Assembly (NCBI RefSeq): GCF_001884105.1
Contig: NZ_MACI01000012.1
Span: 1 to 64,000 of the forward strand
Direction of reading: 5' to 3'
DNA from: Bacillus luti
Lineage (GTDB): Bacteria; Bacillota; Bacilli; Bacillales; Bacillaceae_G
Length of the DNA stretch: 64,000 nt
Every line of letters starts with the position of its first letter. Positions within the stretch are counted from its first letter, which is position 1. The notes beneath the pieces were generated by a model. That model saw only the letters and a program-made list of their open reading frames with translations, was not told the origin of the DNA and made no database searches. Positions 17,053 to 26,142 of the stretch are shown here, piece after piece. The translations under genes were made by a program, and so were the position numbers.

Positions 17053-17764
17053 ATGTTTAAAAAGGTTACATCGGTTGTTGCTTCTGTTTTATGTGCTAGT
17101 TTTTTACTAACAGCTTGTAGTAGTGGAGAGAAAGAAACTAAAAATACAGCAAAGGCAACGGATAGTGAATCAATGAATGTAATGCGTAATGTGTTTGAAG
17201 GCCTGTATACATTAGGAGAAGACAATAAATTAATTCCTGGCGTGCACAATCTTATGATGTGAGTGAAGATAAAAAAACGTACACGTTTCATTTGAGAGAA
17301 TCGGAATGGTCAAATGGAACGCCTGTAATAGCTGAAGACTTCGTGTTTGCTTGGAAAAGAGCTGTGAATCCTGATACAGCAGCAGAATACTCATTTTTAT
17401 TCTTTGATATAAAAAATGCAAAGAAGATTAATAGCAAAGAGTTACCTGTAGATCAGTTAGGGGTAAAGGCAGTAGATAATAAAACATTAGAAGTACAATT
17501 AGAAAACCCCGTTTCTTACTTTATAAATTTGACAACTTTTCCAACGTTTTTACCAATAAACGAGAAATATTTTGAATCAAAAGGTAAGCAATATGGTCTA
17601 GAAGCGGATCAGTTAATTTATAATTGAGCATTTACATTAGATAGTTGGAAGCATGAGCAAGGTTTTCAATTTAAGAAGAATAAAAGCTATTGGGATGCAA
17701 AAACAGTTAAATTAGACGAAATTAACTTTGTTAATCCACATTTTTGGGGCTCTACCCCTTATTA
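17053..17764 (+). pseudogene. oligopeptide-binding lipoprotein (OppA-like), broken
   Basis: A lipoprotein signal (MFKKVTSVVASVLCASFLL, lipobox LTAC) is followed by MNVMRNVFEGLYTLGEDNK. The frame is lost at about 17245, where one missing base turns the expected AQSYDVSEDK into a stop. It resumes from DVSEDKKTYTFHLRESEW to GLEADQLIYN. A TGA at 17626 then replaces a Gly codon before AFTLDSWKHEQGF, and the gene is cut off near 17750. The intact family binds peptides for ABC uptake. Three independent lesions (frameshift, nonsense, 3' truncation) make it dead. The truncation coincides with GGGGCTCTACCCC. Confidence 0.85.
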
Positions 17765-17787
17765 GCATATAGGCTACATAAATAAAA

Positions 17788-19692
17788 TTATGTAGCCAAA
17801 GGGACCCCTTTTAAATAGTCAATTTTCTTCTCTATTCTTCCTGAATTATTTTCCTTTTCTATTATATCTAGTCCACTTCGATTAAAAGCAGCAATAATTT
17901 CCCGTTTCTTCTCTTCATCATGCCAGTTACTATTTATAAGATTCTTTACTGAGGAGCCATCCTCAATCCTCCCTATTGTTTTAGGAAGGTTAATTTTTTG
18001 TTTTTTAATTTTATTTGCAATGAAAGTAGCCTTTTTTTCAATGACCTGTCGGAATTTTGTCATACTCTCTACAGGGGAACGCTCAAATTCCACCTGATAA
18101 TTTAACATTTTTAACAATTTATCTATGATATGATCGAAATTAGTAGCAATAAAAATATGTACTTTTTCATAGGATTCCCCTAATAAATTTCGTATATTAC
18201 TTCGATAAATAATTTGAAATAACTCACTCAATAAACATTCCTGGTATATTTCTTCAATTCTTTTATCCGCAAACCACATTTCTTGTTTCTTTTCTTTTTG
18301 ATTCATCGATAAGTTTAATGGGACTTCACTATTTTTATATAAACTCACTGCTATTGCTTTATAATGTACAGCTGGCCTGTTCGGTAAGGATGTCAAATAC
18401 AAGCTTTTTTGATTGGCCAGATAATTTTTACCTATTGTGTTTAAGATATTTATGGGTAATACATTTTCTTCTAATGACGAAACGAAATATCGTTCGTAGT
18501 CTTGTTTGCTAATAACATTTAAATTCAGATACTCTTTAACTTCAAACTTATTCATTAATGGAAAAGGATTAATACCTTTACTTTGTATTTTTTTTATATC
18601 TTTTGCGATTAATCCTTGGATAGACAATCCCAGTTTTGTTTTTCTCCGTCGAGCTGATGTATTAATAGATCTTTGAGATATGAATAATCGCTCATATTTC
18701 GTATGATTAGATAAGGAAGTAATTATATATTCATTGTTATAAATCCGTTTTGTATGAACTGCAGTGCCGTCTAAAATTAGTATTGAGGAATTTAATTGGC
18801 GATAATCAATTCTTTGGCTACAGATAATTTTTTTATGATCTGAGTAATTATCCAAATAAAGTCCTGAATCAATGTACCCACTCTTTTCCTCATTAAATAG
18901 TTTCTTAAACCATCGATACATATTAAGACTGTCTATAGAAGTTATTTTATCAATATGATAATCTATATCATTAAAAAAAGTATTTAAAGTCTTAGCAAAA
19001 CGTTGACTATCTAAATGTTTTTTTAGTGCGTTTGTTAATGGGCCTTTATTTTCGATTAATTCTGTAGCCATTAATATCTGTATGATACTGCGAATTCTAA
19101 TTTTGTCTTCACTAGAAAATACATTCTTTGCTGCTAAAAAACAATCGTCTAACCAATCTAAGGATTTATCTAATTCAAAAATGGAGCTATCAACAAAAGG
19201 GGGAGCTTCATCTATAATGATTACCCTCTGTTGATCTTTCCACTTTGTAAAGTGGTGAAGTTTCTTGATGTTTTTTTTTTCTAAAGCAATATTCTTTAAT
19301 CTTTCATGAGATATGATAATGAATTGATATTTAGGTATGTGTGCTTGAACCTCCTGGTAGTTTTCACTATCTATATATAACACACCGTACTTTTCATCAG
19401 ATACAAATTGTTCCACTTCTCGCATTTGTTCCTTTTCTCGTAAAACGATTATCCCGCCCACTGAATGTTTATTTTCAATTAATTTTCTTATAAAAATCTT
19501 TAGAGCTGTTGTTTTACCATGACCGGGATAAGCATTTAAAATTTCATAAACAGTTTTTTCAGATTGCTTCTTTAAGAATACTTCAAAATAATCCATTATT
19601 TCTAAAACTGACGGTATGTGCAAGGTATCTAAATATTCATTTGAAAAAAAGGTTTCCCAGCCTTCATACCAATTTTTCTCTGTAGAAAGCAT
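17788..19692 (-). CDS. superfamily 2 helicase-like ATPase
   Basis: This 634-residue protein starts at an ATG after GAGGGAGATAA. Walker A is NAYPGHGKTTALK near residue 52. Walker B is VIIIDEAPPF near 157 (DEA-type, SF2). A segment NSSILILDGTA near 305 could be motif III, and FQIIYRSNIRN near 490 could be the arginine-finger motif VI. There is no recognisable nuclease domain. It is transcribed divergently from three unknown genes at 19966-21350, with a hairpin-rich 270-bp region between them. It could be a replication helicase or a defence component. The spacing of the motifs, with a long helical insert, is unlike standard DEAD-box proteins. Confidence 0.65.
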   Translation of the reverse strand: MLSTEKNWYEGWETFFSNEYLDTLHIPSVLEIMDYFEVFLKKQSEKTVYEILNAYPGHGKTTALKIFIRKLIENKHSVGGIIVLREKEQMREVEQFVSDEKYGVLYIDSENYQEVQAHIPKYQFIIISHERLKNIALEKKNIKKLHHFTKWKDQQRVIIIDEAPPFVDSSIFELDKSLDWLDDCFLAAKNVFSSEDKIRIRSIIQILMATELIENKGPLTNALKKHLDSQRFAKTLNTFFNDIDYHIDKITSIDSLNMYRWFKKLFNEEKSGYIDSGLYLDNYSDHKKIICSQRIDYRQLNSSILILDGTAVHTKRIYNNEYIITSLSNHTKYERLFISQRSINTSARRRKTKLGLSIQGLIAKDIKKIQSKGINPFPLMNKFEVKEYLNLNVISKQDYERYFVSSLEENVLPINILNTIGKNYLANQKSLYLTSLPNRPAVHYKAIAVSLYKNSEVPLNLSMNQKEKKQEMWFADKRIEEIYQECLLSELFQIIYRSNIRNLLGESYEKVHIFIATNFDHIIDKLLKMLNYQVEFERSPVESMTKFRQVIEKKATFIANKIKKQKINLPKTIGRIEDGSSVKNLINSNWHDEEKKREIIAAFNRSGLDIIEKENNSGRIEKKIDYLKGVPLAT

Positions 19693-19965
19693 ATGTTATC
19701 TCCCTCTTTTGATATAAAAAGTGAATTAATGTTCTCTATAACAATTATTTGTATAATCACTTTTTTATGTTTTTAATTTAAATTTGGTTTCCCCCATCCG
19801 GGGGGCTTATATGAAAGTATAACATTTAATTATTCATATATGTAAATTAAAATCATTAAATGTATATATTTTTTATTTATCTCGTTCAACGATGGATAAA
19901 GAACCCACTCGCTAGCGCGAGGTGTTATGTAAAAATTAACAGTCAAATTATTAGGAGGAATAACA
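19693..19965. promoter_or_regulatory. divergent promoter region
   Basis: This 273-bp gap lies between the helicase and the 218-residue gene. It contains the perfect inverted repeat CCCCC-ATC-GGGGG region near 19792-19808 and CTCGCTAGCGCGAG at 19908-19921 in otherwise AT-rich DNA. These are plausible operators or terminators for the two divergent transcripts. Confidence 0.4.
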
Positions 19966-20622
19966 ATGTATCATTTACCTATTCAGTTTGCTCAGAAACT
20001 AGAAGGAAAAACTTGTTTCGTATCACGCGTTAAAAAAAATATCGAGTCGCATCAGGAATTCCCTCTTTTCACCTTGCATCAAATTGTTTATAAGATTTTA
20101 CGAAAAGGAGAAAAAGCTAATTATTATACAAATAGATTAGCAGGCGAGACTACTTTCTCTAATGTTGAAAATGCAATATCCTCAGTTACCGGCCATATAC
20201 CAAGCGACTCAGCAGTAAAAAAAATATATTATCAAATTCGCGCTCACAAAAATCAAAATATAAACCTTAAAGAGTTCAACAATGGATCAGAATATCTACA
20301 ACAATACCAAGCTCACTTAGGAGATGAGCTAGATTGGGAAGATAGTATGCAAACAGCTACATGGTTACTTAACCACGGAAACGTCTCATCTTTGTATCGT
20401 TTTTTATATAAAAACATTATCTTGGTAAAGCCCGAATTATTGGATTTACCAACGAACAAAACAGCTAAAAAATTTTTTCTAGCATGGTGTGAATGGATTT
20501 CTAATTATACGAAGTGGAACATTTACGTAGTTGATCATCGGGGCCAAATAAAACAATACCAAAATGGAACTTTTGTAACTACTAAAAACAGCGATTCGAG
20601 AGAATCGCTGTTTTTATGTTAA
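19966..20622 (+). CDS. unknown protein, first of three genes opposite the helicase
   Basis: This 218-residue protein starts at an ATG with TTAGGAGGAATAAC upstream. It contains the segment TNRLAGETTFSNVENAISS, a basic middle (KKIYYQIRAHKNQNI), and an aromatic C-terminal part (FFLAWCEWISNYTKWNIYVVD). No catalytic motif is recognised. The last nine codons (NSDSRESLF) are also the stem of a transcription terminator, so expression of the two following genes may depend on read-through. Its function may relate to the divergent helicase. Confidence 0.55.
   Translation: MYHLPIQFAQKLEGKTCFVSRVKKNIESHQEFPLFTLHQIVYKILRKGEKANYYTNRLAGETTFSNVENAISSVTGHIPSDSAVKKIYYQIRAHKNQNINLKEFNNGSEYLQQYQAHLGDELDWEDSMQTATWLLNHGNVSSLYRFLYKNIILVKPELLDLPTNKTAKKFFLAWCEWISNYTKWNIYVVDHRGQIKQYQNGTFVTTKNSDSRESLFLC
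20586..20617 (+). terminator. terminator embedded in a coding end
   Basis: AACAGCGATTC-GAGA-GAATCGCTGTT is an 11-bp perfect stem followed by TTTT. It overlaps the last codons of the upstream gene, so part of the transcripts should stop before the next two genes. Confidence 0.75.
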
Positions 20623-20647
20623 TCAAAAAATTAGGAGGACTTTTACT

Positions 20648-20866
20648 ATGACTATTACAAAGCATGTAATCCAACGTTTTCAAGAACGCATTACCTTCGA
20701 ATCACCAGAGTGGATTTGTTGTTTCATTCAGTCCGATTTAAAAGATAGTACATCCCTTTACCGTTTAAATAATATCGAAAAAAGAATAAACAATGGTGTT
20801 ATTTATGTTTTAGATTACACAAAAGAGACAAATCCCAAAGTTGTTACATTATATCTTGCTCATTAA
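20648..20866 (+). CDS. small protein with HVIQRFQERIT motif
   Basis: This 72-residue product has an ATG after TTAGGAGGACTTTTACT. It begins MTITKHVIQRFQERITFESP and has a conserved-looking LYRLNNIEKRINNGVIYVLD middle. The HxxxRFxER pattern occurs in several small phage and plasmid proteins of unknown role. It sits 25 bases after the preceding gene and just before the zinc-ribbon gene, apparently one operon. No function is assigned. Confidence 0.55.
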   Translation: MTITKHVIQRFQERITFESPEWICCFIQSDLKDSTSLYRLNNIEKRINNGVIYVLDYTKETNPKVVTLYLAH

Positions 20867-20894
20867 AAAATTAAAAAAGAAGGTTGTGTTCATT

Positions 20895-21350
20895 ATGTTA
20901 ATCAAGCCATTTAGAAAATATGTTGTTGTATGTAGAGGAGAGGATTCGGATATCTATCGTTGGCATTTAAAAGTTGAGCCTTGGTATAAAGCATGGAAAG
21001 TGGCCAATTACAGTATAAGTGTTGGAGATGTATTTAAAGGATACTTTATTTTATATATAGACGATGTAACGTATAAACCCTATGGAGAAAAATTTGATGA
21101 TCTTAAATTATGGGGAAAAACTACATCAGAAAACGATTTTATTCTAGAAGATTCCAAGAAGGATCAAAAAAATAGTTTAGAATTTTGGGAAGTTCCTATA
21201 TCTGAATATGAATTCGATTTTGCAGTAGAAACATCTAATATAGGGTTTGCAGCATATCCATCCTACAGTCAATCCTTTAGATGCCAAATATGTGGAGGCG
21301 TTGTTGCTAACGATATTTGTACAGATTGTATGTTTGATTGGGACAGTTAA
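20895..21350 (+). CDS. unknown protein with C-terminal zinc ribbon
   Basis: This 151-residue protein starts at the ATG of MLIKPFRKYVVV, preceded by AAGAAGG; an upstream in-frame start at 20841 would overlap the preceding gene. The body is strand-rich (RWHLKVEPWYKAWKVANY, GYFILYIDDV). The end carries two CxxC pairs, CQICGG and CTDC, forming a zinc ribbon. It is the third gene of the set divergent from the helicase. The zinc ribbon suggests nucleic-acid or protein binding, but no family is recognised. Confidence 0.55.
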   Translation: MLIKPFRKYVVVCRGEDSDIYRWHLKVEPWYKAWKVANYSISVGDVFKGYFILYIDDVTYKPYGEKFDDLKLWGKTTSENDFILEDSKKDQKNSLEFWEVPISEYEFDFAVETSNIGFAAYPSYSQSFRCQICGGVVANDICTDCMFDWDS

Positions 21351-21361
21351 TTTATAATAGA

Positions 21362-21433
21362 GGTATCACCAGCAAATCAAAAAATACGTTAAGATTGTTT
21401 TGATGCAATACAATTAAAAATGCTGGTGTTACC
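21362..21433 (+). terminator. wide inverted repeat, possible terminator
   Basis: GGTATCACCAGCA and TGCTGGTGTTACC pair over 12 of 13 positions across a 46-nt loop, followed by CTTTTCT. It could end the preceding operon or be a recombination or binding site. Confidence 0.4.
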
Positions 21434-21571
21434 CTTTTCTGTATTGTTTTCTAATGTATTAACAAGTGATATTTAATGATAAAGAAATGGATTTTAGATA
21501 CATTTCAATTTCATGATTAATATTAAAAAGGCTAGGATAAATTAATAAGTCAGCTTTTTTACCTGTATTAT

Positions 21572-21754
21572 CTATTCTTTTAATAGTGGGGTAGCAGCAA
21601 GGACTATTGAACCGTAGCTATTTACATCACCAACAACAGCAAGTTTTGTATGCGTTGGATCTAATCCACGTTTAACACAAGATACACTGGCATAAAAGCT
21701 TCGTAAATCCACACACAGAATGATTCGATTTGGACACATTGAATAGTCATACAC
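21572..21754 (-). pseudogene. uvrX, N-terminal fragment
   Basis: Sixty residues, MYDYSMCPNRIILCVDLRSF to ATPLLKE, are nearly identical to the first 60 of the intact UvrX at 10360-11625. The frame then stops. The palm Asp is present, but the rest of the polymerase is gone. An SOS-box-like AGAATGTATGTTCT at 21775-21788 and the TATGAAGGGG leader are preserved upstream, so a truncated peptide might still be induced. It marks a second, deleted uvrX copy. Confidence 0.85.
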
Positions 21755-21844
21755 CGTGATTACCCCTTCATATAAGAATGTATGTTCTTTTATGAAGGGG
21801 TTTTTTCAAAAAAATAAAAATAGCCACACTCATACAAGTGAAGG

Positions 21845-22075
21845 CTACATCCAAAATTCATCTTCATTTATGTTTTTACCTAACTTCTTTAATCCCCTTG
21901 CGATTTGGGATATAGTCGAAAATTTAGGTGTGTATTCTTTATCATTACATACTTTTGAAATCGTACCTCTGCTTAACTTAGCTGCCTTTTCTAATTCCCC
22001 TTGTGTGATCCCTTGTTTGTCTAGCCATTTACCAAATTTACTTCGTTTTTTGCCTAATCCAAACACCCCTATCAC
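21845..22075 (-). CDS. XRE-family HTH regulator
   Basis: This is a protein of about 76 residues. The helix-turn-helix is readable as ITQGELEKAAKLSRGTISKV, followed by KFSTISQIARGLKKLG. The start is a GTG next to AGGTGATAGGGG; a second GTG three codons later is possible. It faces away from the FtsK-like gene and may control that operon across the 290-bp gap. The DNA from 22076 to 22366 shows no gene and presumably carries both promoters. Confidence 0.75.
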   Translation of the reverse strand: MIGVFGLGKKRSKFGKWLDKQGITQGELEKAAKLSRGTISKVCNDKEYTPKFSTISQIARGLKKLGKNINEDEFWM

Positions 22076-22366
22076 CTCAAATATAGCTTGCCCTTTTCGT
22101 CATTTTTTTAAACTCGAGAAAAAAACTGACATAAAGACCAAACAGTACAAAATACCTTTTACCATACCAAACAAATTACGATTATCACTTCCAATTTGAT
22201 AGCCATTTAAAACTTCGTTTCACCTATTCCAAATAGAATTCGTTCACAGAATACTGCTTCAGACATTACAAGATTAGTATTTTCAATGATTCATAGCTGT
22301 TATTATCTCTTCTAATCTTCAGGGACTATTCTTGCAGAATACATAAAGAAGGGTGGTGTTTGAACA

Positions 22367-23662
22367 TTGATATTTGAGTTAGTAAGTTCAGCTGCAGTCG
22401 GTGGTGTAGTCTTTTTATCAAAAATGCATCAAAAAGGAGCTACAAATGACGCTTCCAAGATTCAAAGAATTTGCGCGAACTGCGGATTAAAAGTAAAAGA
22501 AGGAAAAGAGACTAGGACTATACAGCTGCTCCGCAAAAAGAAAAATGATTGGGGACTTGAATATGCGTATAGGATCCCTCTTGGACTTAGCTTCTCCGAT
22601 TTTGAACAAAAGATGCAACATTTAGAAGATGGATTAAATCATAAGAGCAAAGTTTATGATTTCAAACTGCAAGACTTCAAATCTCTTCGACTGCGAAAAG
22701 ATATCTTAAAACAAATACGAAACATCATAAACAAGAAAAAACTCGTTAGAAAGGAAATTGAGCTGTCTTACGATGGGTTACTAAAAATACGTGTTTACGA
22801 GAAGGGGATTCCTGATTTCGTGAAGTTTGAAGAAGACATGATGAAGCAATGTAGAGGCTGGGAGGTTCCGATTGGTTATACGAGGGACGGATTGGTAAAA
22901 CATGACTTCGATCAACTTGCACACATGATATCGGCTGGCATGACGGACATGGGTAAATCAAATGTATTAAAACTAATAATCACATCCCTGGTACGTAACC
23001 AATCAGAAAATATAAAGTTATTCCTTATCGATTTGAAGGGGGGGCTCTCTTTCAACCGATACAGGTTCCTAAATCAAGTCGAATCAATTGCGAAGAATCC
23101 AGAGGAAGCCCTAGAGACTCTAAAGGAATTGCAAGATAAACTGAATGCTAGAAACGAATATTTACTAGAAAAAGGATACGAAGATATAAAAGAAGCCGGG
23201 GATTCAACCAGGTACTTTGTGATCGTAGATGAAGCAGCCGACATAGCGCCATATCAGGAGTGCAAGGACATTATTGTTGATATAGGTCGTCGTGGCAGGG
23301 CAGCGGGATTCCGCTTGGTATACGCGACACAATACCCAACCAATGAAGCCGTGCCATCGCAGTTACGACAAAACATAGGTGCTCGAGTTTGCTTTAGATT
23401 ACAGACAGAAGCAGGGAGCCGTGCAGTTTTAGATGAGGGAGGTGCAGAGAGTCTGCCCAACATAAAGGGAAGGGGTATATACCAAACGAATGAGAAGAAG
23501 GTCCTACAGACGGTTTATATCGATAATAAGCAGATTGATAACATTATAAAGCCACATATCAACATAAGAGCGAGGAAGGAGCATGAAGATGCAAAAAATA
23601 GCCATGAAGGAAGCGCGAACGGAAAGTATACTCTTGAGCTTGAAGAAACTCGGCTTTCTTAG
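22367..23662 (+). CDS. FtsK/SpoIIIE-type DNA translocase
   Basis: This 431-residue ATPase starts at a TTG with GGGTGG upstream. Walker A is SAGMTDMGKSNVLKL near residue 187. Walker B is RYFVIVDEAADIAP near 285. The arginine-rich GRRGRAAGFRLVYATQ follows, as in FtsK/SpoIIIE and in conjugation ATPases of the TcpA kind. A short hydrophobic N-terminal segment (VSSAAVGGVVFL) may anchor it. The gene overlaps the replication-relaxation gene, and a membrane-protein gene follows. This trio is reminiscent of plasmid/ICE transfer or replication modules, so it could be the coupling ATPase for the relaxase, though it lies far from it. Confidence 0.85.
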   Translation: MIFELVSSAAVGGVVFLSKMHQKGATNDASKIQRICANCGLKVKEGKETRTIQLLRKKKNDWGLEYAYRIPLGLSFSDFEQKMQHLEDGLNHKSKVYDFKLQDFKSLRLRKDILKQIRNIINKKKLVRKEIELSYDGLLKIRVYEKGIPDFVKFEEDMMKQCRGWEVPIGYTRDGLVKHDFDQLAHMISAGMTDMGKSNVLKLIITSLVRNQSENIKLFLIDLKGGLSFNRYRFLNQVESIAKNPEEALETLKELQDKLNARNEYLLEKGYEDIKEAGDSTRYFVIVDEAADIAPYQECKDIIVDIGRRGRAAGFRLVYATQYPTNEAVPSQLRQNIGARVCFRLQTEAGSRAVLDEGGAESLPNIKGRGIYQTNEKKVLQTVYIDNKQIDNIIKPHINIRARKEHEDAKNSHEGSANGKYTLELEETRLS

Positions 23663-24179
23663 TAGGAAGCAAATCCAGGTACTTCATGATCTTGGTGGTG
23701 ACAGGAATGCTTCTCGTGTAATGAAGGGGCTTGAAGATTATGTATCTAGCTTTAGGGACGGGGAGAAAGTGTTCTATTTGAATAAAGAAGGGCGCGAACG
23801 TATTGGGAGTAAGAAAATACTCAAGCGTTCGAATCAATTTCGCCACTACATCATGCGAAATGATATCTACATCGCTTATGAATGCCCGAAGACGTGGAAG
23901 CAGGAAGTGAAGATGAATGTAAAAGGTATCGTTTCTATAATTGCGGACGCACTATTTACGGACAGTGGCCGTTACCACATTGTAGAGGTGGATCATGAGC
24001 AAAAAATGAGCGCGAACCGTATCAAGATGCAGCAGTATCGCAAATTGATGGAATGCAATGTATTCGAAAAGAAACCTAAGTTCATTTGGTACACCACGAC
24101 TGAATATCGCAGGAAACAAATCCAGAAGCTTTGCGAGGGTTTGGATTGCAATATATTTACGGTTACTGATTTCCATTAA
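23589..24179 (+). CDS. replication-relaxation family protein
   Basis: This protein is about 196 residues long. The N-terminal winged-helix (LLSLKKLGFLSRKQIQVLHD, then NASRVMKGLEDYV) and the C-terminal nuclease-like fold (YHIVEVDHEQKMSANRIKM) fit the Replic_Relax (PF13814) family of plasmids and ICEs. Its start lies inside the end of the FtsK-like gene. The ATG at 23589 has AAGGAG 7 bases before it; an ATG at 23583 is too close. This long overlap indicates translational coupling. Members are thought to relax DNA for plasmid replication or transfer, but the mechanism is not established. Confidence 0.75.
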   Translation: MQKIAMKEARTESILLSLKKLGFLSRKQIQVLHDLGGDRNASRVMKGLEDYVSSFRDGEKVFYLNKEGRERIGSKKILKRSNQFRHYIMRNDIYIAYECPKTWKQEVKMNVKGIVSIIADALFTDSGRYHIVEVDHEQKMSANRIKMQQYRKLMECNVFEKKPKFIWYTTTEYRRKQIQKLCEGLDCNIFTVTDFH

Positions 24180-24198
24180 AAACAAGGAGATGGTCCAT

Positions 24199-24687
24199 AT
24201 GGCAACTGAGACGATGAGCATCAAAGATTTTATGGATGGTAACTATGGAGCGAAGAAAAAGTGGAGCTTGTTCAAAAAGAAAGCGAAAAAATACGCACCT
24301 GTCGCAGTGCGCGTTTCATTAGTAATCGGTAGTGCTATTATATTCAGTCAAATTATAGATATTCCGCATGTATTTGCTGATGGGAATAATCCAGATGTGA
24401 ATGAAGTATTTAAAGATGTACAGTCCAACGATGGAGCAATAAAAAATTATATAGATGGGCAATTATACAATCGTATTGTAAATGCGTTTGAACCGGTTAT
24501 CTTTTTGATTAAAGCAGTGTCATATCCAATTGCGTCCGTTGTGGCGCTATGCGGTGGATTGTTTATTATGGTGGGTAGTCAGGAACGGGGATTCTCGTTA
24601 ATAAGTCGTGCAGGAATAGGTTATATTGTGGTTCAAATGATTCCATTGTTTATGAGATTACTTGTTGAGATCGCTAAGGCAATATAG
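24199..24687 (+). CDS. membrane protein of the FtsK operon
   Basis: This 162-residue protein starts at an ATG after AAGGAGATGGTCC. The basic N-terminus (KKKWSLFKKKAKKYAP) is followed by a hydrophobic segment at about 42-60 that ends VFADG, like a signal or first TM. Further hydrophobic segments lie at about 100-122 and 135-155. The pattern resembles small VirB2/pilin-like or TrbC-like membrane subunits of Gram-positive transfer systems, which fits a neighbour of an FtsK-type ATPase, but the similarity is only in layout. It is the third gene of the operon and is followed by a terminator. Confidence 0.6.
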   Translation: MATETMSIKDFMDGNYGAKKKWSLFKKKAKKYAPVAVRVSLVIGSAIIFSQIIDIPHVFADGNNPDVNEVFKDVQSNDGAIKNYIDGQLYNRIVNAFEPVIFLIKAVSYPIASVVALCGGLFIMVGSQERGFSLISRAGIGYIVVQMIPLFMRLLVEIAKAI

Positions 24688-24706
24688 TAGAAAATGGATG
24701 ATATAA

Positions 24707-24738
24707 AAAAGTCTACTCAAATATGAGTAGACTTTAAA
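24707..24738. terminator. bidirectional terminator
   Basis: AAAGTCTACTC and GAGTAGACTTT form an 11-bp stem with A- and T-rich flanks. It lies between the FtsK operon and the convergent ankyrin gene. Confidence 0.75.
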
Positions 24739-24790
24739 AAAATAATGTACTATTTACAGTGAATACAATATAAATTAACTGGTTAATCTG

Positions 24791-25261
24791 TTAGTGTTGC
24801 GCACCATATTCTTTCAGTATTCTATAAACACTTCTAGCTTCGTCACTGTTTCTACCGAAGTTCTCTAAACCCTCTATTCTATTTCCTATAAATCCTATAG
24901 TGCTAATATTATCATTTCCTCTTAAATTAGGATTAGCTCCATACTCAAGGAGTAATTTTGCTAAAGAATAGCTATTCCAAGTTAACATTAGGGTTGTTTC
25001 TTTCTCATAATTTCTTACGTTAGGATTCGCCCCAGCTTCTAACAACGCTTTAATAATTTCAGGTTTATTTTCCTTAGAAAACGATTCTACACCCATATCT
25101 CCTTCGATCGCTACGATTAATACTGGCACATTAAGTTCTAGAGTTTTTTTTGCATTTTCTGGTACGATATAGTTTACATCTGCGCCATTTAGAATCGCTT
25201 TTTGTGTAGCTTCAATATCTAGTTTTCTTACAGCATCAACCAATTGTTCATTAGGTTTCAT
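24791..25261 (-). CDS. ankyrin-repeat protein
   Basis: This 156-residue protein is built of ankyrin repeats. KPEIIKALLEAGANPNVRNYE and YSLAKLLLEYGANPNLRGND are canonical, preceded by a degenerate unit ATQKAILNGADVNYI. No signal peptide or other domain is present. Such short ankyrin proteins are common in B. cereus-group accessory DNA and often serve as immunity or regulatory partners. Here no toxin gene lies beside it. The start codon follows GGGGAGAGTT. Confidence 0.85.
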   Translation of the reverse strand: MKPNEQLVDAVRKLDIEATQKAILNGADVNYIVPENAKKTLELNVPVLIVAIEGDMGVESFSKENKPEIIKALLEAGANPNVRNYEKETTLMLTWNSYSLAKLLLEYGANPNLRGNDNISTIGFIGNRIEGLENFGRNSDEARSVYRILKEYGAQH

Positions 25262-25497
25262 AACTAACTCTCCCCTTAAATATCAATAAACTTCTTTACT
25301 ATCAAATTTAATATAAAATGTTATTATTTTTATATTACAATTAATTGTTAAATGTGTAAAATTTATTAATTTATTTGAACTTGAATAAATTGCATGTTGA
25401 AATTTATAAAGCTATTAATTCCTGCATAAGTAGGTCTTTCTTTGCAGGGATTTTTAACCCATCATGGAATACTCTCACTAGGAGGTGTCGTGACGTT

Positions 25498-26085
25498 ATG
25501 ACGGACGAAATTGTTTATTCTGCTAGTGAAGTATATAAACGACTAGGAATAAGTGATAGCACCCTTAGAAAGTACATGGAAGTATTGCAACGCGAAGGAT
25601 TCGCAGTGAAGAAGGATAATCGTGGCAGACGCCAATACACAAACAATGACATTATGGTAATTGAGAAGTTAATTGAACTCAGCAAGCATGACGGTATGAC
25701 GCTAGAGAAAGCAGCGAAGATGATTGCGCAGCAAATAGAAAAAGTTAATCCGGATCTGATTCAAGAAGAGGCTGAGGAAACGGACTTAGTGCCATTCCAC
25801 ATTAAACAGCAATTACAGCAGCAATACAGCGTTATGGCGCAAGAAATGAATCAGAATATGTTGGCAATGGAGAAGCGATTAAGTGACCAGGCAAAGCAAA
25901 GTAATGAGGAAATTAAAGCGAGTGTAGAAGCGCATAACGAACGAGTGGAAAAACGATTGGAAGCGCGGGATGAGACGCTTATGAAAACACTACGTGAGAT
26001 GCAGGAAACGAAGAGGTTAATGCAGGAGTTTCGGGATGAGGTTGCTGCTGCGAAAGAGAAGAAGCCGTGGTGGAGGTTCTGGTGA
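25498..26085 (+). CDS. MerR-like DUF3967 DNA-binding protein (copy B)
   Basis: This 195-residue protein starts at the ATG after GGAGGTGTCGTGACGTT; 41 further upstream codons are open but lack support. The MerR-type winged helix (YSASEVYKRLGISDSTLRKY) is followed by a coiled-coil (VEKRLEARDETLMKTLREMQ) and ends in KEKKPWWRFW. It is clearly paralogous to 14249-14884. Its 3' end, encoding FRDEVAAAKEKKPWWRFW and the stop, recurs five times in the next 5.6 kb without the rest of the gene. This is probably a regulator of plasmid functions. Confidence 0.85.
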   Translation: MTDEIVYSASEVYKRLGISDSTLRKYMEVLQREGFAVKKDNRGRRQYTNNDIMVIEKLIELSKHDGMTLEKAAKMIAQQIEKVNPDLIQEEAEETDLVPFHIKQQLQQQYSVMAQEMNQNMLAMEKRLSDQAKQSNEEIKASVEAHNERVEKRLEARDETLMKTLREMQETKRLMQEFRDEVAAAKEKKPWWRFW

Positions 26086-26107
26086 GAATTCGTTTATAAG
26101 CTATGAG

Positions 26108-26142
26108 AAAGGCAGAAAATTGTACATTTCTGCCTTTTTTAT
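26108..26142 (+). terminator. terminator of DUF3967 gene B
   Basis: AAAGGCAGAAA and TTTCTGCCTTT form an 11-bp stem followed by a T run. Confidence 0.8.
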
